DNA of 64,000 bases from Streptomyces sp. NBC_00525 (GTDB lineage: Bacteria; Actinomycetota; Actinomycetes; Streptomycetales; Streptomycetaceae): the NCBI RefSeq assembly GCF_036346595.1, contig NZ_CP107834.1:2976001-3040000 (forward strand). The letters are read 5' to 3'. The number at the start of each line of letters is the position of its first letter. Position 1 is the first letter of the stretch. The position numbers and the translations under genes were made by a program. Below the pieces are notes generated by a model that saw only the letters and a list, made by a program, of their open reading frames with translations, made no database searches and was not told where the DNA came from. Of this stretch, positions 1 to 7,149 are shown one piece after another.

Positions 1-449
1 ATGGCGGTACGCCGCTGGGTCTGCTCCCGGAAGATGTTCCGGATCAGCGCCAGCGTGGACGGCATCAGCGTGGCACCGCCGAGGCCCTGGAACGCCCGCG
101 CGCTGATCACCATCTCGGGGCTGTTGGCGTACGCGGCGAGCAGCGATCCGGCGCCGAAGACCACGGCCCCCATCAGCAGCAGCCGCCTGCGCCCGATGCG
201 GTCGCCGAGCGCCCCCATGGTGAGCAGGACACCGGCGAGCACGAAGCCGTAGATGTCGATCATCCACAGCTGCTGGCTGCCGGACGGCCGCAGGTCCTCG
301 CTGATGGACGGAATCGCGAAGTAGAGGACGGTCAGGTCCATGGAGACGAGCAGCACGGGCAGGAGCAGAACGCCGAGGGCGATCCATTCCTTCCGGCCCG
401 CTCTGGCCTCCGGTCCGGTAGGTGCGTTCTCGCTCTGGGAGCTGGTCAT
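1..449 (-). CDS. MFS exporter, DHA2/QacA (14-TMS) type, 5' part only
   Basis: The gene starts at ATG 449 and runs off the left edge, so only the first ~149 residues are visible. After a short polar head come hydrophobic segments: residues ~24-45 (IALGVLLLPVLLVSMDLTVL), then ~68-80, ~92-110 and ~115-130. The MDLTVL sequence at the first helix and GALGDRIGRRRLLLMG in the loop between helices 2 and 3 are the D1-like and A motifs of drug:proton antiporters of the EmrB/QacA type. This family exports drugs and secondary metabolites across the cytoplasmic membrane. Its position at the end of a PKS locus makes it a candidate exporter of the polyketide or a self-resistance gene; that is inference from context. 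It is divergent from the lipoprotein gene, and the shared 199-bp intergenic region holds the AGGGGTG repeats described below. The substrate cannot be read from sequence. Confidence 0.9.
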   Translation of the reverse strand, partial: MTSSQSENAPTGPEARAGRKEWIALGVLLLPVLLVSMDLTVLYFAIPSISEDLRPSGSQQLWMIDIYGFVLAGVLLTMGALGDRIGRRRLLLMGAVVFGAGSLLAAYANSPEMVISARAFQGLGGATLMPSTLALIRNIFREQTQRRTA

Positions 450-512
450 GGAGACGGTCCAATGCTGGGGGGACGGGACGTACGTATCAGTGAACGGAAG
501 TACCGACGCGTA

Positions 513-565
513 GGGGCCCTGCGCGCACGGGAACAGGGGTGCATTCAGGGCCCCGAATAGGGGTG
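513..565. promoter_or_regulatory. Operator-like repeats in the divergent MFS/lipoprotein promoter region
   Basis: Two imperfect direct repeats, GAACAGGGGTG (531-541) and GAATAGGGGTG (555-565), begin exactly 24 bp apart. They interleave with a 9-bp inverted repeat, GGGGCCCTG (513-521) and CAGGGCCCC (546-554). The site is about 82-116 bp upstream of both divergent starts (449 on - and 649 on +). The same core appears upstream of the first PKS gene and of the carboxylase gene. I do not recognise the regulator that would bind it. Confidence 0.4.
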
Positions 566-648
566 GCCGGTGCTTGCGCCCGGGTATGAAGCGCGCCTGC
601 GGCTGTGTGCTGAAATGCAGCGTCGGCAGACGGACGAGGGGGACGGAC

Positions 649-1191
649 ATGGGTGCACGGGGTGCGGCGGGCATGGCGCTGGTGGTGGCGGCGGTCCTGG
701 CGACGGCGGGCTGCGGCGGTGACGCCTCCGCCGGCGCCGGTGACAACGGCGACGGCAGCAGCGGCAGCGGCAGCGGCAGCGGCAGCGAGAACCGCTCGAC
801 GGCCGCGGTCGAGGCCGCGCGGGCCTACCAGCAGGCCCAATTGGGCCAGGACTGGGAAACCGCGTGCAGGGCCGTCACCGACCGTCTGCGACGGAGCTGG
901 GGCGCCGACACGATCGCCGAGTGCATCGACATCCGGGGCTTCGCCCCGACACGCGACGCGTCGGGGATACGAGTGACCACGGGCCGTCCCGTCGAACTGC
1001 CGGCCCACGGTCGGCACCCGGCAGGTATCGGCCTACGGGTTTCCTTCGGCCCCGCCGGGAACGGCATGCACAACCACACGGCAACCCGCCTCGTCCCCGG
1101 CGAACACGACACCTGGCTGGTCGACCAGGCGGTCAACCTCGCCGACGGCACGGACACCGAGGCGGTCCGGGAGGCGCTCACGCGCGAGTAG
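649..1191 (+). CDS. Predicted secreted lipoprotein of unknown function
   Basis: The product is 180 aa. The start at ATG 649 is preferred over an in-frame ATG at 574: GAGGGGG (636-642) sits 6 bp upstream, and the signal peptide then begins at residue 1. Residues 1-23 form a signal peptide with a hydrophobic core (AGMALVVAAVLATAG) ending in a lipobox-like T-A-G-C, so the Cys at about residue 24 would be lipidated and the protein anchored outside the membrane. A flexible Gly/Ser/Asp linker (~25-45) contains an SG repeat encoded by tandem hexamers. The rest is a soluble domain of ~130 residues starting AAVEAARAYQQAQLGQDWETACRA, with two or three Cys. The short alpha-helical start resembles small ligand-binding or NTF2-like lipoprotein domains, but I do not recognise the family. 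It is divergent from the exporter and convergent with the acetyltransferase gene. Confidence 0.75.
   Translation: MGARGAAGMALVVAAVLATAGCGGDASAGAGDNGDGSSGSGSGSGSENRSTAAVEAARAYQQAQLGQDWETACRAVTDRLRRSWGADTIAECIDIRGFAPTRDASGIRVTTGRPVELPAHGRHPAGIGLRVSFGPAGNGMHNHTATRLVPGEHDTWLVDQAVNLADGTDTEAVREALTRE
763..786 (+). repeat. Four perfect GGCAGC hexamers (Gly-Ser linker of the lipoprotein)
   Basis: Four contiguous GGCAGC units encode the SG repeat just after the lipobox. One more unit lies at 754-759, separated by an AGC. The array could gain or lose units by slippage without breaking the frame, changing the linker length only. Confidence 0.85.
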
Positions 1192-1239
1192 CGCCGACTC
1201 GGGGCGCACGGCAGCACCCGCGCGCGAGGCGCCGCCACG

Positions 1240-1695
1240 TCAGGCGCGGTGGTACGGCTTCCCGACCAGACGCATCGCGCGCGTGTTCGGGGTAAAGCCC
1301 AGCGATGCGTACAGCGGCCTTCCCGCGTCGCTGGCCGTCAGGGTGAGCAGAGTGCAGCCCTGCCCGGTCAGCCAGTCCATGAGCGCCTGAGTGACGGCGC
1401 GGCCGTAGCCCCGCCGCCGGAAGCGTGCCTCGGTGGCGACGGTCTGGATCTGCCCGAAGATCCCGGCGTGATCGGGGCCCGGCAGCCCTTGATGGACCAC
1501 GCCCATCGCACACGCCGCGAGACCGCCCTCCGGATCGTCGACCACGAACGCGGCGAGCCGGGTGCCGCCCAGGTGATGGCGCAGGTGCTCGGCGAGCCGG
1601 TCCTGCCACGGTTCGGTAGTGTCGGCTCCTACCATGTCGGCGTGGATACGGGCCAATTCCCCGGCGTCGTCCGAAGAGGCCGGGCGTACGTTCAC
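1240..1695 (-). CDS. GNAT-family N-acetyltransferase
   Basis: The product is 151 aa, the usual size for a single GNAT domain. It begins MNVRPASSDDAGELARIHADM (beta1-alpha1). The acetyl-CoA pyrophosphate-binding motif A is IQTVATEARFRRRGYGR (about residues 83-100, the R/Q-x-x-G-x-G/A signature), and the C-terminal motif B region is GRPLYASLGF (about 124-134). It would transfer an acetyl group from acetyl-CoA to a primary amine; the substrate is not readable. The GTG start overlaps the stop of the upstream kinase gene by 4 nt (GTGA), which indicates translational coupling. It is the last gene of the leftward accessory set and converges on the lipoprotein gene, leaving only 48 bp between them. 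Confidence 0.85.
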   Translation of the reverse strand: MNVRPASSDDAGELARIHADMVGADTTEPWQDRLAEHLRHHLGGTRLAAFVVDDPEGGLAACAMGVVHQGLPGPDHAGIFGQIQTVATEARFRRRGYGRAVTQALMDWLTGQGCTLLTLTASDAGRPLYASLGFTPNTRAMRLVGKPYHRA

Positions 1696-2537
1696 GAGGC
1701 AACCTCCGCGAGGCGATCAGCGAGTTCGCCGGCCGTTGGCCGGTCGGCTGCCTGGGCTGTCAGGACGGCGGCGAGCACGTGTTGGAACCGTGGCCACGGT
1801 CGCGCCTCGGTGAGCGGGATGCCCGCGCTGATGGCCTTCCGCAGCTCGGCAGGGCTCGTGCCCTTCACCGTGATGCCGACGGCCTCGTAGTCCAGCGGCC
1901 ATCGGCCCGTGGTGCAGGTCCAGAGCACGCCGGCCAGTGCGTAGACGTCCGCAGCGGGCGCTGGCTTCACCGGTTGCGGGCCGGTGGCGATCCGCGCGGC
2001 GAGCTCCGGGGCGATCAGGTGGGTGATGCCGCCGCTGAACTCGCGCCACGGATCGGTTCCCTCGCGCCACGACCACGCGAAGTCGATCAACCTCACGCCG
2101 GAGGCGGTGTGGATGCCGTGGGCGGGTTGCAGGTCACCGTGCACCCAACCGGCGGCATGGAAGTCGGCGACCGCCCGGCACAGCCCCACTGCTCCGGCAA
2201 GAGGGAACATCCGGTCCTCGCTGCCCTCCCTTACCGGACCGAACAGACCCCAGGTGGACGGCCCGTCCAGCCACGGTGTGACGTACCAGACGTCGGCACC
2301 CGAGCCGCCGGTGACGACGGTGTATTCGGGCAGGGCGTCGAGAGTCGCCGCTTCCCGCGCAGTGCTCTCGGCTCCCTCGGCGCCGTATCCGACCTTGACC
2401 GCAACTCGGCTGAGCGAGCCCTCAGCCTTCCAGACCGCCGTACCGCGCCGTTCGGTGATCCCCGTCAGCGAGACCGGGCCGCAGAGAGCCTCCGCAGCCG
2501 CTACCGCCTCTGGGGGACAGGAAGCGAAGCCGCCCAT
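1692..2537 (-). CDS. Atypical protein-kinase-like / APH-fold phosphotransferase
   Basis: The product is 281 aa from ATG 2537, chosen because AGGCGG lies just upstream; an in-frame TTG at 2561 is the alternative. Kinase landmarks are visible in order: the ATP-lysine segment RVAVKVGYG (~45-53), a Glu in the following helix (STAREAATL), the catalytic loop HGDLQPAHG (~133) and LIDFAWSW (~150) at the metal-binding position. The loop keeps the catalytic Asp, but Lys is replaced by Gln and the usual Asn by His, and DFG reads DFA. These differences fit a divergent phosphotransferase or a pseudokinase better than a standard Ser/Thr kinase. No transmembrane or PASTA segment follows, so it should be cytoplasmic. 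It overlaps the upstream DUF6875 gene by 37 bp and the downstream GNAT gene by 4 bp, so the three are probably co-translated. Its substrate is unknown. Confidence 0.7.
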   Translation of the reverse strand: MGGFASCPPEAVAAAEALCGPVSLTGITERRGTAVWKAEGSLSRVAVKVGYGAEGAESTAREAATLDALPEYTVVTGGSGADVWYVTPWLDGPSTWGLFGPVREGSEDRMFPLAGAVGLCRAVADFHAAGWVHGDLQPAHGIHTASGVRLIDFAWSWREGTDPWREFSGGITHLIAPELAARIATGPQPVKPAPAADVYALAGVLWTCTTGRWPLDYEAVGITVKGTSPAELRKAISAGIPLTEARPWPRFQHVLAAVLTAQAADRPTAGELADRLAEVAS

Positions 2538-3154
2538 GCCCGTACCGCCTTCCAGTCGCAAGGGATGTGCTCGAACACGTCACGGCCGTCGTCGTCAGCG
2601 CCGGCCAGGCACTGTGCGAGATCGGGAGTGTCATGCAGGAACTGTGGATCGCGTGACCGGACGGACGCCCGTACCGGAAGGAAGGAGACCGGGGCGGAAG
2701 GGATGCTCCGGCCGAACCTGTCGCACTCCCGCGCCCTCTGGGCGAACTTGCCGAACATCACCCCCACCGGCCCGTAGAGGTGCTTGAGAGCCCAGTGCGG
2801 CCAGGCCATCACCTCACTGTGGTCCGCGTCCGCAGCATTGCCGAGGATGACGATGTTCTCGCACGCGAGAGCGCCGTGGCGACGCCTCATCAGCGGCCGA
2901 ACCCATTCGGCGGCCTGCACAGCAACATGGAACAACTCGACTTCCACGGCCTCTCGGTGGGCTCCGGGAACGATTTCGTAGACGGTCCACCCGGTCATTC
3001 CTCGCACCATGGACGCTTCGAGGTACGGGCAGTACGCGAACATCGACGCCGCATAGCCTTCAACGTCCACGCACGTCGGTCGCACCGATCTGCCTTCGAC
3101 GAGGCGGAGCGCCCCGGCGGTCGGCCGGGACGCTCCGCCGGTGCACACGGCCAT
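2501..3154 (-). CDS. DUF6875-type protein of unknown function
   Basis: The product is 217 aa from ATG 3154; a GGTGA sequence lies ~8 bp upstream, inside the end of the preceding gene, and the gap to that gene's stop is only 7 bp. The body has CPYLEASMVRG, VYEIVPGAHREAVEVELFHVAVQAAEWVRPLMRRR (split here by eye into a strand and a helix), NIVILGN and a C-terminal WPHWALKHLYGPVGVMFGKFA followed by FLPVRASVRSRDPQFL. The CP(Y) entry and the GVMFGKF...R segment are what I associate with the DUF6875 family, found in actinomycete biosynthetic and accessory loci; no reaction is established. There is no signal peptide or membrane segment. An upstream extension of the open frame to ~3355 overlaps the neighbour and is not needed. 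Confidence 0.6.
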   Translation of the reverse strand: MAVCTGGASRPTAGALRLVEGRSVRPTCVDVEGYAASMFAYCPYLEASMVRGMTGWTVYEIVPGAHREAVEVELFHVAVQAAEWVRPLMRRRHGALACENIVILGNAADADHSEVMAWPHWALKHLYGPVGVMFGKFAQRARECDRFGRSIPSAPVSFLPVRASVRSRDPQFLHDTPDLAQCLAGADDDGRDVFEHIPCDWKAVRAWAASLPVPQRR

Positions 3155-3161
3155 CAGGCGA

Positions 3162-3554
3162 TCACCGGTCGCCGTCGCTCGGGGCCGGGGAGCAGTTCCA
3201 CTCCGCGACAACGCGGCCGGTCTCCCGGTAGGCGGAGAGGGCTCCGATGTCGAGGCTGCCGTCGGCAGTGGTGAACCAGATCTCCGGCAGTGGGCCGTAC
3301 GACTCCTCGTACTCACCCACCCAGGCGATGGGGCCGCGCCCGGAAGTCTCGGCATGGATCAGCTCCTGCCCCGCGTGCTCGGTTGTGAACGCACGGTGTG
3401 CCTGCGGGTCCTGGGCCAATCGGTGCCACGCGGCGTCGATCGCCGTGCTGAACATCTCCGGGGCCGACTGCCCGGCGTCGAATCGGCGAGCTGTGATGGC
3501 GAAGAACCTGCCCAGTTCCTCCAGTCGCACGCCGGCTTCCGTCACTGTGCTCAT
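3162..3554 (-). CDS. Hypothetical 130-aa cytoplasmic protein
   Basis: The start at ATG 3554 has a perfect AGGAGG at 3560-3565, 5 bp upstream. The protein begins MSTVTEAGVRLEELGRFFAI. It has a helical first half (~10-60, with AAWHRLAQDPQAHRAFTTEH) and a strand-rich second half (PIAWVGEYEESYGPLPEIWF, then IGALSAYRETGRVVAEW). I see no signal peptide, membrane helix or catalytic motif, and I do not recognise the family. It is the first gene after the phased TTTCTC repeats at 3663-3678 and lies 7 bp before the DUF6875 gene, so it probably opens the second half of the operon. Confidence 0.6.
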   Translation of the reverse strand: MSTVTEAGVRLEELGRFFAITARRFDAGQSAPEMFSTAIDAAWHRLAQDPQAHRAFTTEHAGQELIHAETSGRGPIAWVGEYEESYGPLPEIWFTTADGSLDIGALSAYRETGRVVAEWNCSPAPSDGDR

Positions 3555-3662
3555 GTGCTCCTCCTGCTGGTCGATGACCTCGACCCCACCAGCACGTTGC
3601 GTGTCGATGTGGGCCGCCTGCGTAATCAAGGTCGGGCAAGGCGACGGGAAGCAGCAAAGAAA

Positions 3663-3678
3663 TTTCTCGGTATTTCTC
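3663..3678. promoter_or_regulatory. Phased TTTCTC direct repeat, candidate Xre operator
   Basis: TTTCTC occurs at 3663-3668 and again at 3673-3678, exactly one helical turn (10 bp) apart, overlapping the stop codon of the Xre gene and ~110 bp upstream of the 130-aa gene. The same 10-bp phased pair recurs at 5288-5303 in front of the DUF6879 gene. This is the expected picture if the Xre protein controls both transcription units; binding itself is inferred. Confidence 0.4.
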
Positions 3679-4525
3679 AGATCCAGCCATCGGCCGCTGC
3701 CATGAGCAGCTGCCTGGCTTCGGCGTCATACAGCGCGCTCTGCGCCAGCAGGTCGAAGACCTTCCGGTACTGGGCCACTTCTTCGGGCAGCGCCAGCCGC
3801 AGCTCGGCACTGACGACCTCGACGATCACCTGATGGTCGTCGAAGACCCAGAAGCCGTGTACGGGCGAGACGGGAAGCCGGGTCCTCATGGGGACGATGC
3901 CGAGCCGCACGGCCGGCAGGGTGCTCGCGGAGACCAAGCGGTCGATCTGCGCGCGCATCACCGGGGCAGGCGCCAGCCCGTACAGCAGCGCCGCCTCCGT
4001 CAGCAGGATGTGCCAGCGTTTACGGCCGGGCGAGTACAGCACTTCCTGCCGGGCCAGCCGTGCCGCGACGGCGGCGTCCGTGTCGGGCCGGCTTCCGTTC
4101 AAGCGGGCGTGCTCGCGGAACCGGGCGGCGGCGTAGTCGGCCGTCTGCAAGAGACCGGGAACCCAGCACGGTTCGAACGCGCGGACGGTCTTGGCGGCGG
4201 CTTCCGTCTCCGCCCACGACCGCTGGACCGCTGCGTGGCCCTCCCGTAGCTGCCGACGCCACTCCGCGTACCGGCTGTCCAGATCGCGCAGCAGCAAGTG
4301 CAGCTCGGCAGCCGCCTCGGGGACACCACAGGCGGCCGTCCAGGCTGTTATGTCGCCGGCCGTCGGGGCCTGGCGGCCGAGCTGGATCTTGGAGATCTTG
4401 CTCGGTGCCCAGCCCAGACGCTTTGCCAGAGTGCGCCCGTCGATGCCGGCAGCCGTACGGATGGCACGCAGGCGTCCGCCCAGTTCTTCTCGGGCTTCGT
4501 GGACGCCCTGTCGTGCAGTGCTCAA
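3677..4525 (-). CDS. Xre-family regulator with C-terminal DUF5753 domain
   Basis: The product is 282 aa. The start is taken as TTG 4525, because TTGA overlaps the TGA of the upstream gene and GGAG lies ~11 bp before it; a longer open frame into the neighbour is ignored. Residues ~10-70 form a lambda-repressor-type helix-turn-helix: LGGRLRAIRTAAGIDGRTLA, then KRLGWAPSKISKIQLGRQAP with the recognition helix around SKISKI. Residues ~105-270 match the DUF5753 sensor-like domain common behind such HTHs in Streptomyces (EPCWVPGLLQTADYAAA, LARQEVL, ILLTEAALLYGL, LGIVPMRT, FWVFDD). Family members act as DNA-binding regulators and are usually encoded beside DUF397 or DUF6879 proteins, as here. It probably regulates its own operon through the TTTCTC-type repeats on either side. 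A link to the PKS genes is not shown by the sequence. Confidence 0.9.
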   Translation of the reverse strand: MSTARQGVHEAREELGGRLRAIRTAAGIDGRTLAKRLGWAPSKISKIQLGRQAPTAGDITAWTAACGVPEAAAELHLLLRDLDSRYAEWRRQLREGHAAVQRSWAETEAAAKTVRAFEPCWVPGLLQTADYAAARFREHARLNGSRPDTDAAVAARLARQEVLYSPGRKRWHILLTEAALLYGLAPAPVMRAQIDRLVSASTLPAVRLGIVPMRTRLPVSPVHGFWVFDDHQVIVEVVSAELRLALPEEVAQYRKVFDLLAQSALYDAEARQLLMAAADGWI

Positions 4526-5265
4526 CGCGGCGGATGCTCCTTGACGAACTCGCGGAAGGGACGGGCGTGGTGGAAAGCCGCGTCGAGCCAGCGGGCGTGC
4601 TCCACGACGACTGCGGGGTCGGTGATGACCTCCGCCCCGAGGAGGTGGCCCTCGTCGGTGAAGTGGAGGACCGCGAGGATGCTGGAGTCGAACAGCCAGA
4701 AGTCCCGGTCGGGCAGCACGAAGCGGTTGGCGGTCTCCCGGTCCAGGTACCGGATGTCCTCCCCCGCAGCGGTGTTGCTCTCCGCGAGGTGGAGTTCGTA
4801 CCGCAGATAGTCCGTCAGCTCCGGTGGCACGACGCGGACCCGGCTCACTGTCTTGCCGGCCGCCGTCTGCTCGCGCATGGTGTCGAGCCACGGGGAGAAC
4901 CAGGCGAGATCGACCTCTTCGCCATCGAGGAACTGCGCGAAGGACTCACGCTCGTTCTCGATGTCGTAGTGCGTACGGGTCTCCAGCCGCCGGGCCGTGT
5001 GCGCGAAGGTGGTGAACAGCTCGTCGAACGCGGCGCCACTGACGAGCCCGATGCTGCCCTCCGCGCGCTTCGGAGCGAACCGCTCCAGCAGCTCTCGGGG
5101 CACCTCGAGAACGTCCTCGTCGTCGGCCATGTCCCGCACGTCTCCGTACGCCTGGTCATCCGGGTTGATCTTCCAGCCTTGGACGACCACGGTACCCCGG
5201 TCGGTCTCATAGACCGAGGGGCATCCGCCGCCGCCACTGGTGCTGCCGATGAACCGTAACCTCAT
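4522..5265 (-). CDS. DUF6879-family protein with extra N-terminal domain
   Basis: The product is 247 aa from ATG 5265, with GAGGAG at 5272-5277, 6 bp upstream. Residues 1-65 (MRLRFIGSTSGGGGCPSVYE, then VVVQGWKINPDD and VLEVPRELLERF) look like the small 'MRLRFIG' protein that I recall as usually being separate. Residues ~75-240 (FDELFTTFAHTARRLETRTH, YDIENERESFAQFLDGEE, then RVRVVPPELTDYLRYEL, RFVLPDRDFWLFDSS, HARPFREF) are the DUF6879 domain. DUF6879 proteins are typical partners of Xre/DUF5753 regulators, and the stop here overlaps the Xre start (TTGA). The apparent fusion of two normally separate modules in one chain is an inference from memory. No enzymatic motif is evident. An inverted repeat overlaps the ribosome-binding site (next entry). 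Confidence 0.8.
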   Translation of the reverse strand: MRLRFIGSTSGGGGCPSVYETDRGTVVVQGWKINPDDQAYGDVRDMADDEDVLEVPRELLERFAPKRAEGSIGLVSGAAFDELFTTFAHTARRLETRTHYDIENERESFAQFLDGEEVDLAWFSPWLDTMREQTAAGKTVSRVRVVPPELTDYLRYELHLAESNTAAGEDIRYLDRETANRFVLPDRDFWLFDSSILAVLHFTDEGHLLGAEVITDPAVVVEHARWLDAAFHHARPFREFVKEHPPR

Positions 5266-5274
5266 GGCGTTCTC

Positions 5275-5303
5275 CTCAGAGAAGGAATTTCTCTGAGTTT
5301 CTC
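5275..5303. promoter_or_regulatory. Perfect inverted repeat over the RBS of the DUF6879-xre operon
   Basis: CTCAGAGAA (5275-5283) and TTCTCTGAG (5289-5297) form a perfect 9-bp dyad with a 5-bp spacer. The lower arm overlaps GAGGAG, the ribosome-binding site (5272-5277 on the - strand). A further TTTCTC at 5298-5303 is phased 10 bp from the one at 5288-5293. Either the Xre protein binds here as a dimer (autoregulation) or the transcript hairpin masks the RBS. The remaining 5304-5462 stretch upstream, before the adenylation gene, shows no gene and no -10/-35 I would defend. Confidence 0.5.
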
Positions 5304-5462
5304 TCCTGCAACAGTGTCCAGGTAGCCCGATTCTCGCCACATGCTCACGCACACGTGGCCGCCCAACCCCAGAGGTCACGGCAGGCTGCGGCAAACCGGC
5401 AGGAGTCGAAGCACTTCCTGGCGCTTGATCCGGGCCCTGGTACGGCTGAGAAATCGGTGTTC

Positions 5463-7058
5463 CTACCCCTCCTCCGCCGCCCGTGCCGCCAGTGCTCTGC
5501 GGTCCGTTTTGCCGTTCGGGGTGAGGGGGAGGGACGGGGTCAGGGTGACCTTGCGGGGGATCATGTAGTCGGGGAGGGTCTTCTTGCAGAAGGCGCTCAG
5601 TGCGACCGGCTGGGCGTCGAAGTCGCGGCCCGGAACGACGTACGCGTACAGCTCCGGGTCCTCGCCGGGGCGCGGGCGGACCACGACGGCCGCCGCCTCC
5701 ACGCCCGGGAACTCAAGCAGCCGGCGCTCGATCTCGCCCAGTTCGACGCGGTTGCCGCGCATCTTGACCTGGAGGTCGGAGCGGCCGACGAAGTACAGCT
5801 CGCCGCTCTCGCCCCGGTACGCCAGGTCGCTCGACTTGTAGACGAGCTGCCCGGACCGGGGGTTGAGCGGGTCCGGGACGAGGACGGAGCGGGTGGCCTC
5901 GGGGTCGTCCCAGTAGCCGGTGAACAGGGACGGGCCGCGCAGGTGGATCTCGCCCACCTCGCCCGGCTCCTCGACCGGCCGGCCCTCCTCGTCGATCAGC
6001 AGCATCTCGGCGCCCGGATACGCGAAGCCGATGGACAGCTTGTCGATGTTCTCGGGCAGCGGGTTGGGCACATCGGTGAGGGAGAACGCCATCGCCTCGG
6101 TCGGGCCGAAGCAGTTCACCACCCGTACCGGGCCCAGCAGCGTTTGCAGTTGACGCAGTTCGGGAAGCGGGAACGCCTCACCGGAGAACAGCACCCCGCG
6201 TATCTGCCCCGCCAGCGCGGCGAGTCCGGTCGCCTCGTGGCGCAGCACCGGCCGCCAGATGGACGGCACCCCGTCCACCTGCGTGGCCCCCGTGTCCGCG
6301 AGGAACCGCAGAAACCGCCGCGGCCAGTGCATGAGTTCACGCGGTACGGGAATGAGCTGCGCGCCCGACCCGAGGGCCAGGCCGATGTCGAGCAGGGCGA
6401 AGTCGAACTGGAGGGGCGAGGTCGTCGCGAGCCGGTCCTGCGGTGTGACGACGGAGTGCCGCAGCATGCCCCGGTAGAACGACAGCACGCCCCGGTGGCT
6501 CATCACCACTCCCTTGGGGCGGCCCGTCGTGCCCGAGGTGAAGATCATGTACGCGGCGTCGGTGGTGACCGCATCGCGCCGGTGCCGGACGCGCGCCGCG
6601 GGGGCGCGCTCCACGGTCACCCCGTCCGGGCCGAAGCGGGCCGTGCCGATGCCGGACGGGATGCCGTCACGGGTGCCCTTCTCCGTCTGCAGGTGCAGCG
6701 CCGGCTCCGCCGTGTCGATGATCGACCGCAGCCGGGGGTCCGGCACTTCGGGGCTCACCGGGATGAAGGTGAGCCCGAGCATCGAGCAGGCGAGCAGCGC
6801 GGCCACGGCGGCGGCCGAGTTGTCGCTCTCCAGGACGACCCGGTCGCCGATGTCGAGCCCCAGGGAGTCCAGGGTCACCGCGTAGTCGTGCGCCCTGCGC
6901 TCCAGCTGCCGGTAGCTGAGGACGCGCGGCGTGCCGTCCTCGGCGGCCTCCCAGGCGGCCGGGCTGTCCGGCGCGGTCCGGGCCGCGGCCAGCATGAACT
7001 CGTGGATGCGTTCGGCCGGCGCGCCGACCGCCGCCGGGTGCTCCGTACTCAGGCTCAT
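5463..7058 (-). CDS. Stand-alone adenylation enzyme (ANL family, amino-acid/DltA-like), candidate starter ligase
   Basis: The product is 531 aa from ATG 7058, with GGAGG ~9 bp upstream. It is a complete two-domain ANL enzyme that would activate a carboxylate as acyl-AMP and pass it to a carrier-protein thiol. Core motifs in order are A3 [21 protein letters not shown] (~168-188, one residue dropped), A4 [20 protein letters not shown] (~225-245), A5 VVNCFGPTE (~311-320), A7 [10 protein letters not shown]8 [20 protein letters not shown] (~425-445) and A10 NGKTDRR with the catalytic Lys near 517. The FD in A4 is where NRPS adenylation domains keep the Asp that holds the substrate amino group, which suggests an amino-acid-like substrate; this needs structural alignment. 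No carrier or condensation domain is fused. It lies 88 bp downstream of the last PKS gene. Because the first PKS gene has only an ACP as loading module, this is the likely starter-loading enzyme, acting in trans. Other possibilities are charging a separate carrier protein outside the window. Confidence 0.88.
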   Translation of the reverse strand: MSLSTEHPAAVGAPAERIHEFMLAAARTAPDSPAAWEAAEDGTPRVLSYRQLERRAHDYAVTLDSLGLDIGDRVVLESDNSAAAVAALLACSMLGLTFIPVSPEVPDPRLRSIIDTAEPALHLQTEKGTRDGIPSGIGTARFGPDGVTVERAPAARVRHRRDAVTTDAAYMIFTSGTTGRPKGVVMSHRGVLSFYRGMLRHSVVTPQDRLATTSPLQFDFALLDIGLALGSGAQLIPVPRELMHWPRRFLRFLADTGATQVDGVPSIWRPVLRHEATGLAALAGQIRGVLFSGEAFPLPELRQLQTLLGPVRVVNCFGPTEAMAFSLTDVPNPLPENIDKLSIGFAYPGAEMLLIDEEGRPVEEPGEVGEIHLRGPSLFTGYWDDPEATRSVLVPDPLNPRSGQLVYKSSDLAYRGESGELYFVGRSDLQVKMRGNRVELGEIERRLLEFPGVEAAAVVVRPRPGEDPELYAYVVPGRDFDAQPVALSAFCKKTLPDYMIPRKVTLTPSLPLTPNGKTDRRALAARAAEEG

Positions 7059-7094
7059 CGGCCCGCCTCCGCTGCTCGTCCGGATGCCTTGTCC

Positions 7095-7149
7095 AGGCCC
7101 CTCACGGGGTGGTGCGTGTTCAGGTCCCTCACGGGGTGGTGCGTGTTCA
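7095..7149. repeat. 27-bp tandem duplication at the 3' end of the last PKS gene
   Basis: Units 7095-7121 and 7122-7148 (pattern continuing to 7149) are identical except for one C/T difference (7098 versus 7125). The second unit contains the TGA stop of the last PKS gene; the first lies in the spacer before the adenylation gene. It looks like a recent slippage duplication of the gene end, and I see no protein or hairpin reason for it. Confidence 0.85.

Noticed and set aside
3155-3355. N-terminal extension of the DUF6875 gene to ~3355
   Set aside because: It would overlap the well-supported 130-aa gene in another frame and has Arg/Pro/Ser-rich, non-conserved sequence; ATG 3154 has a usable ribosome-binding site.
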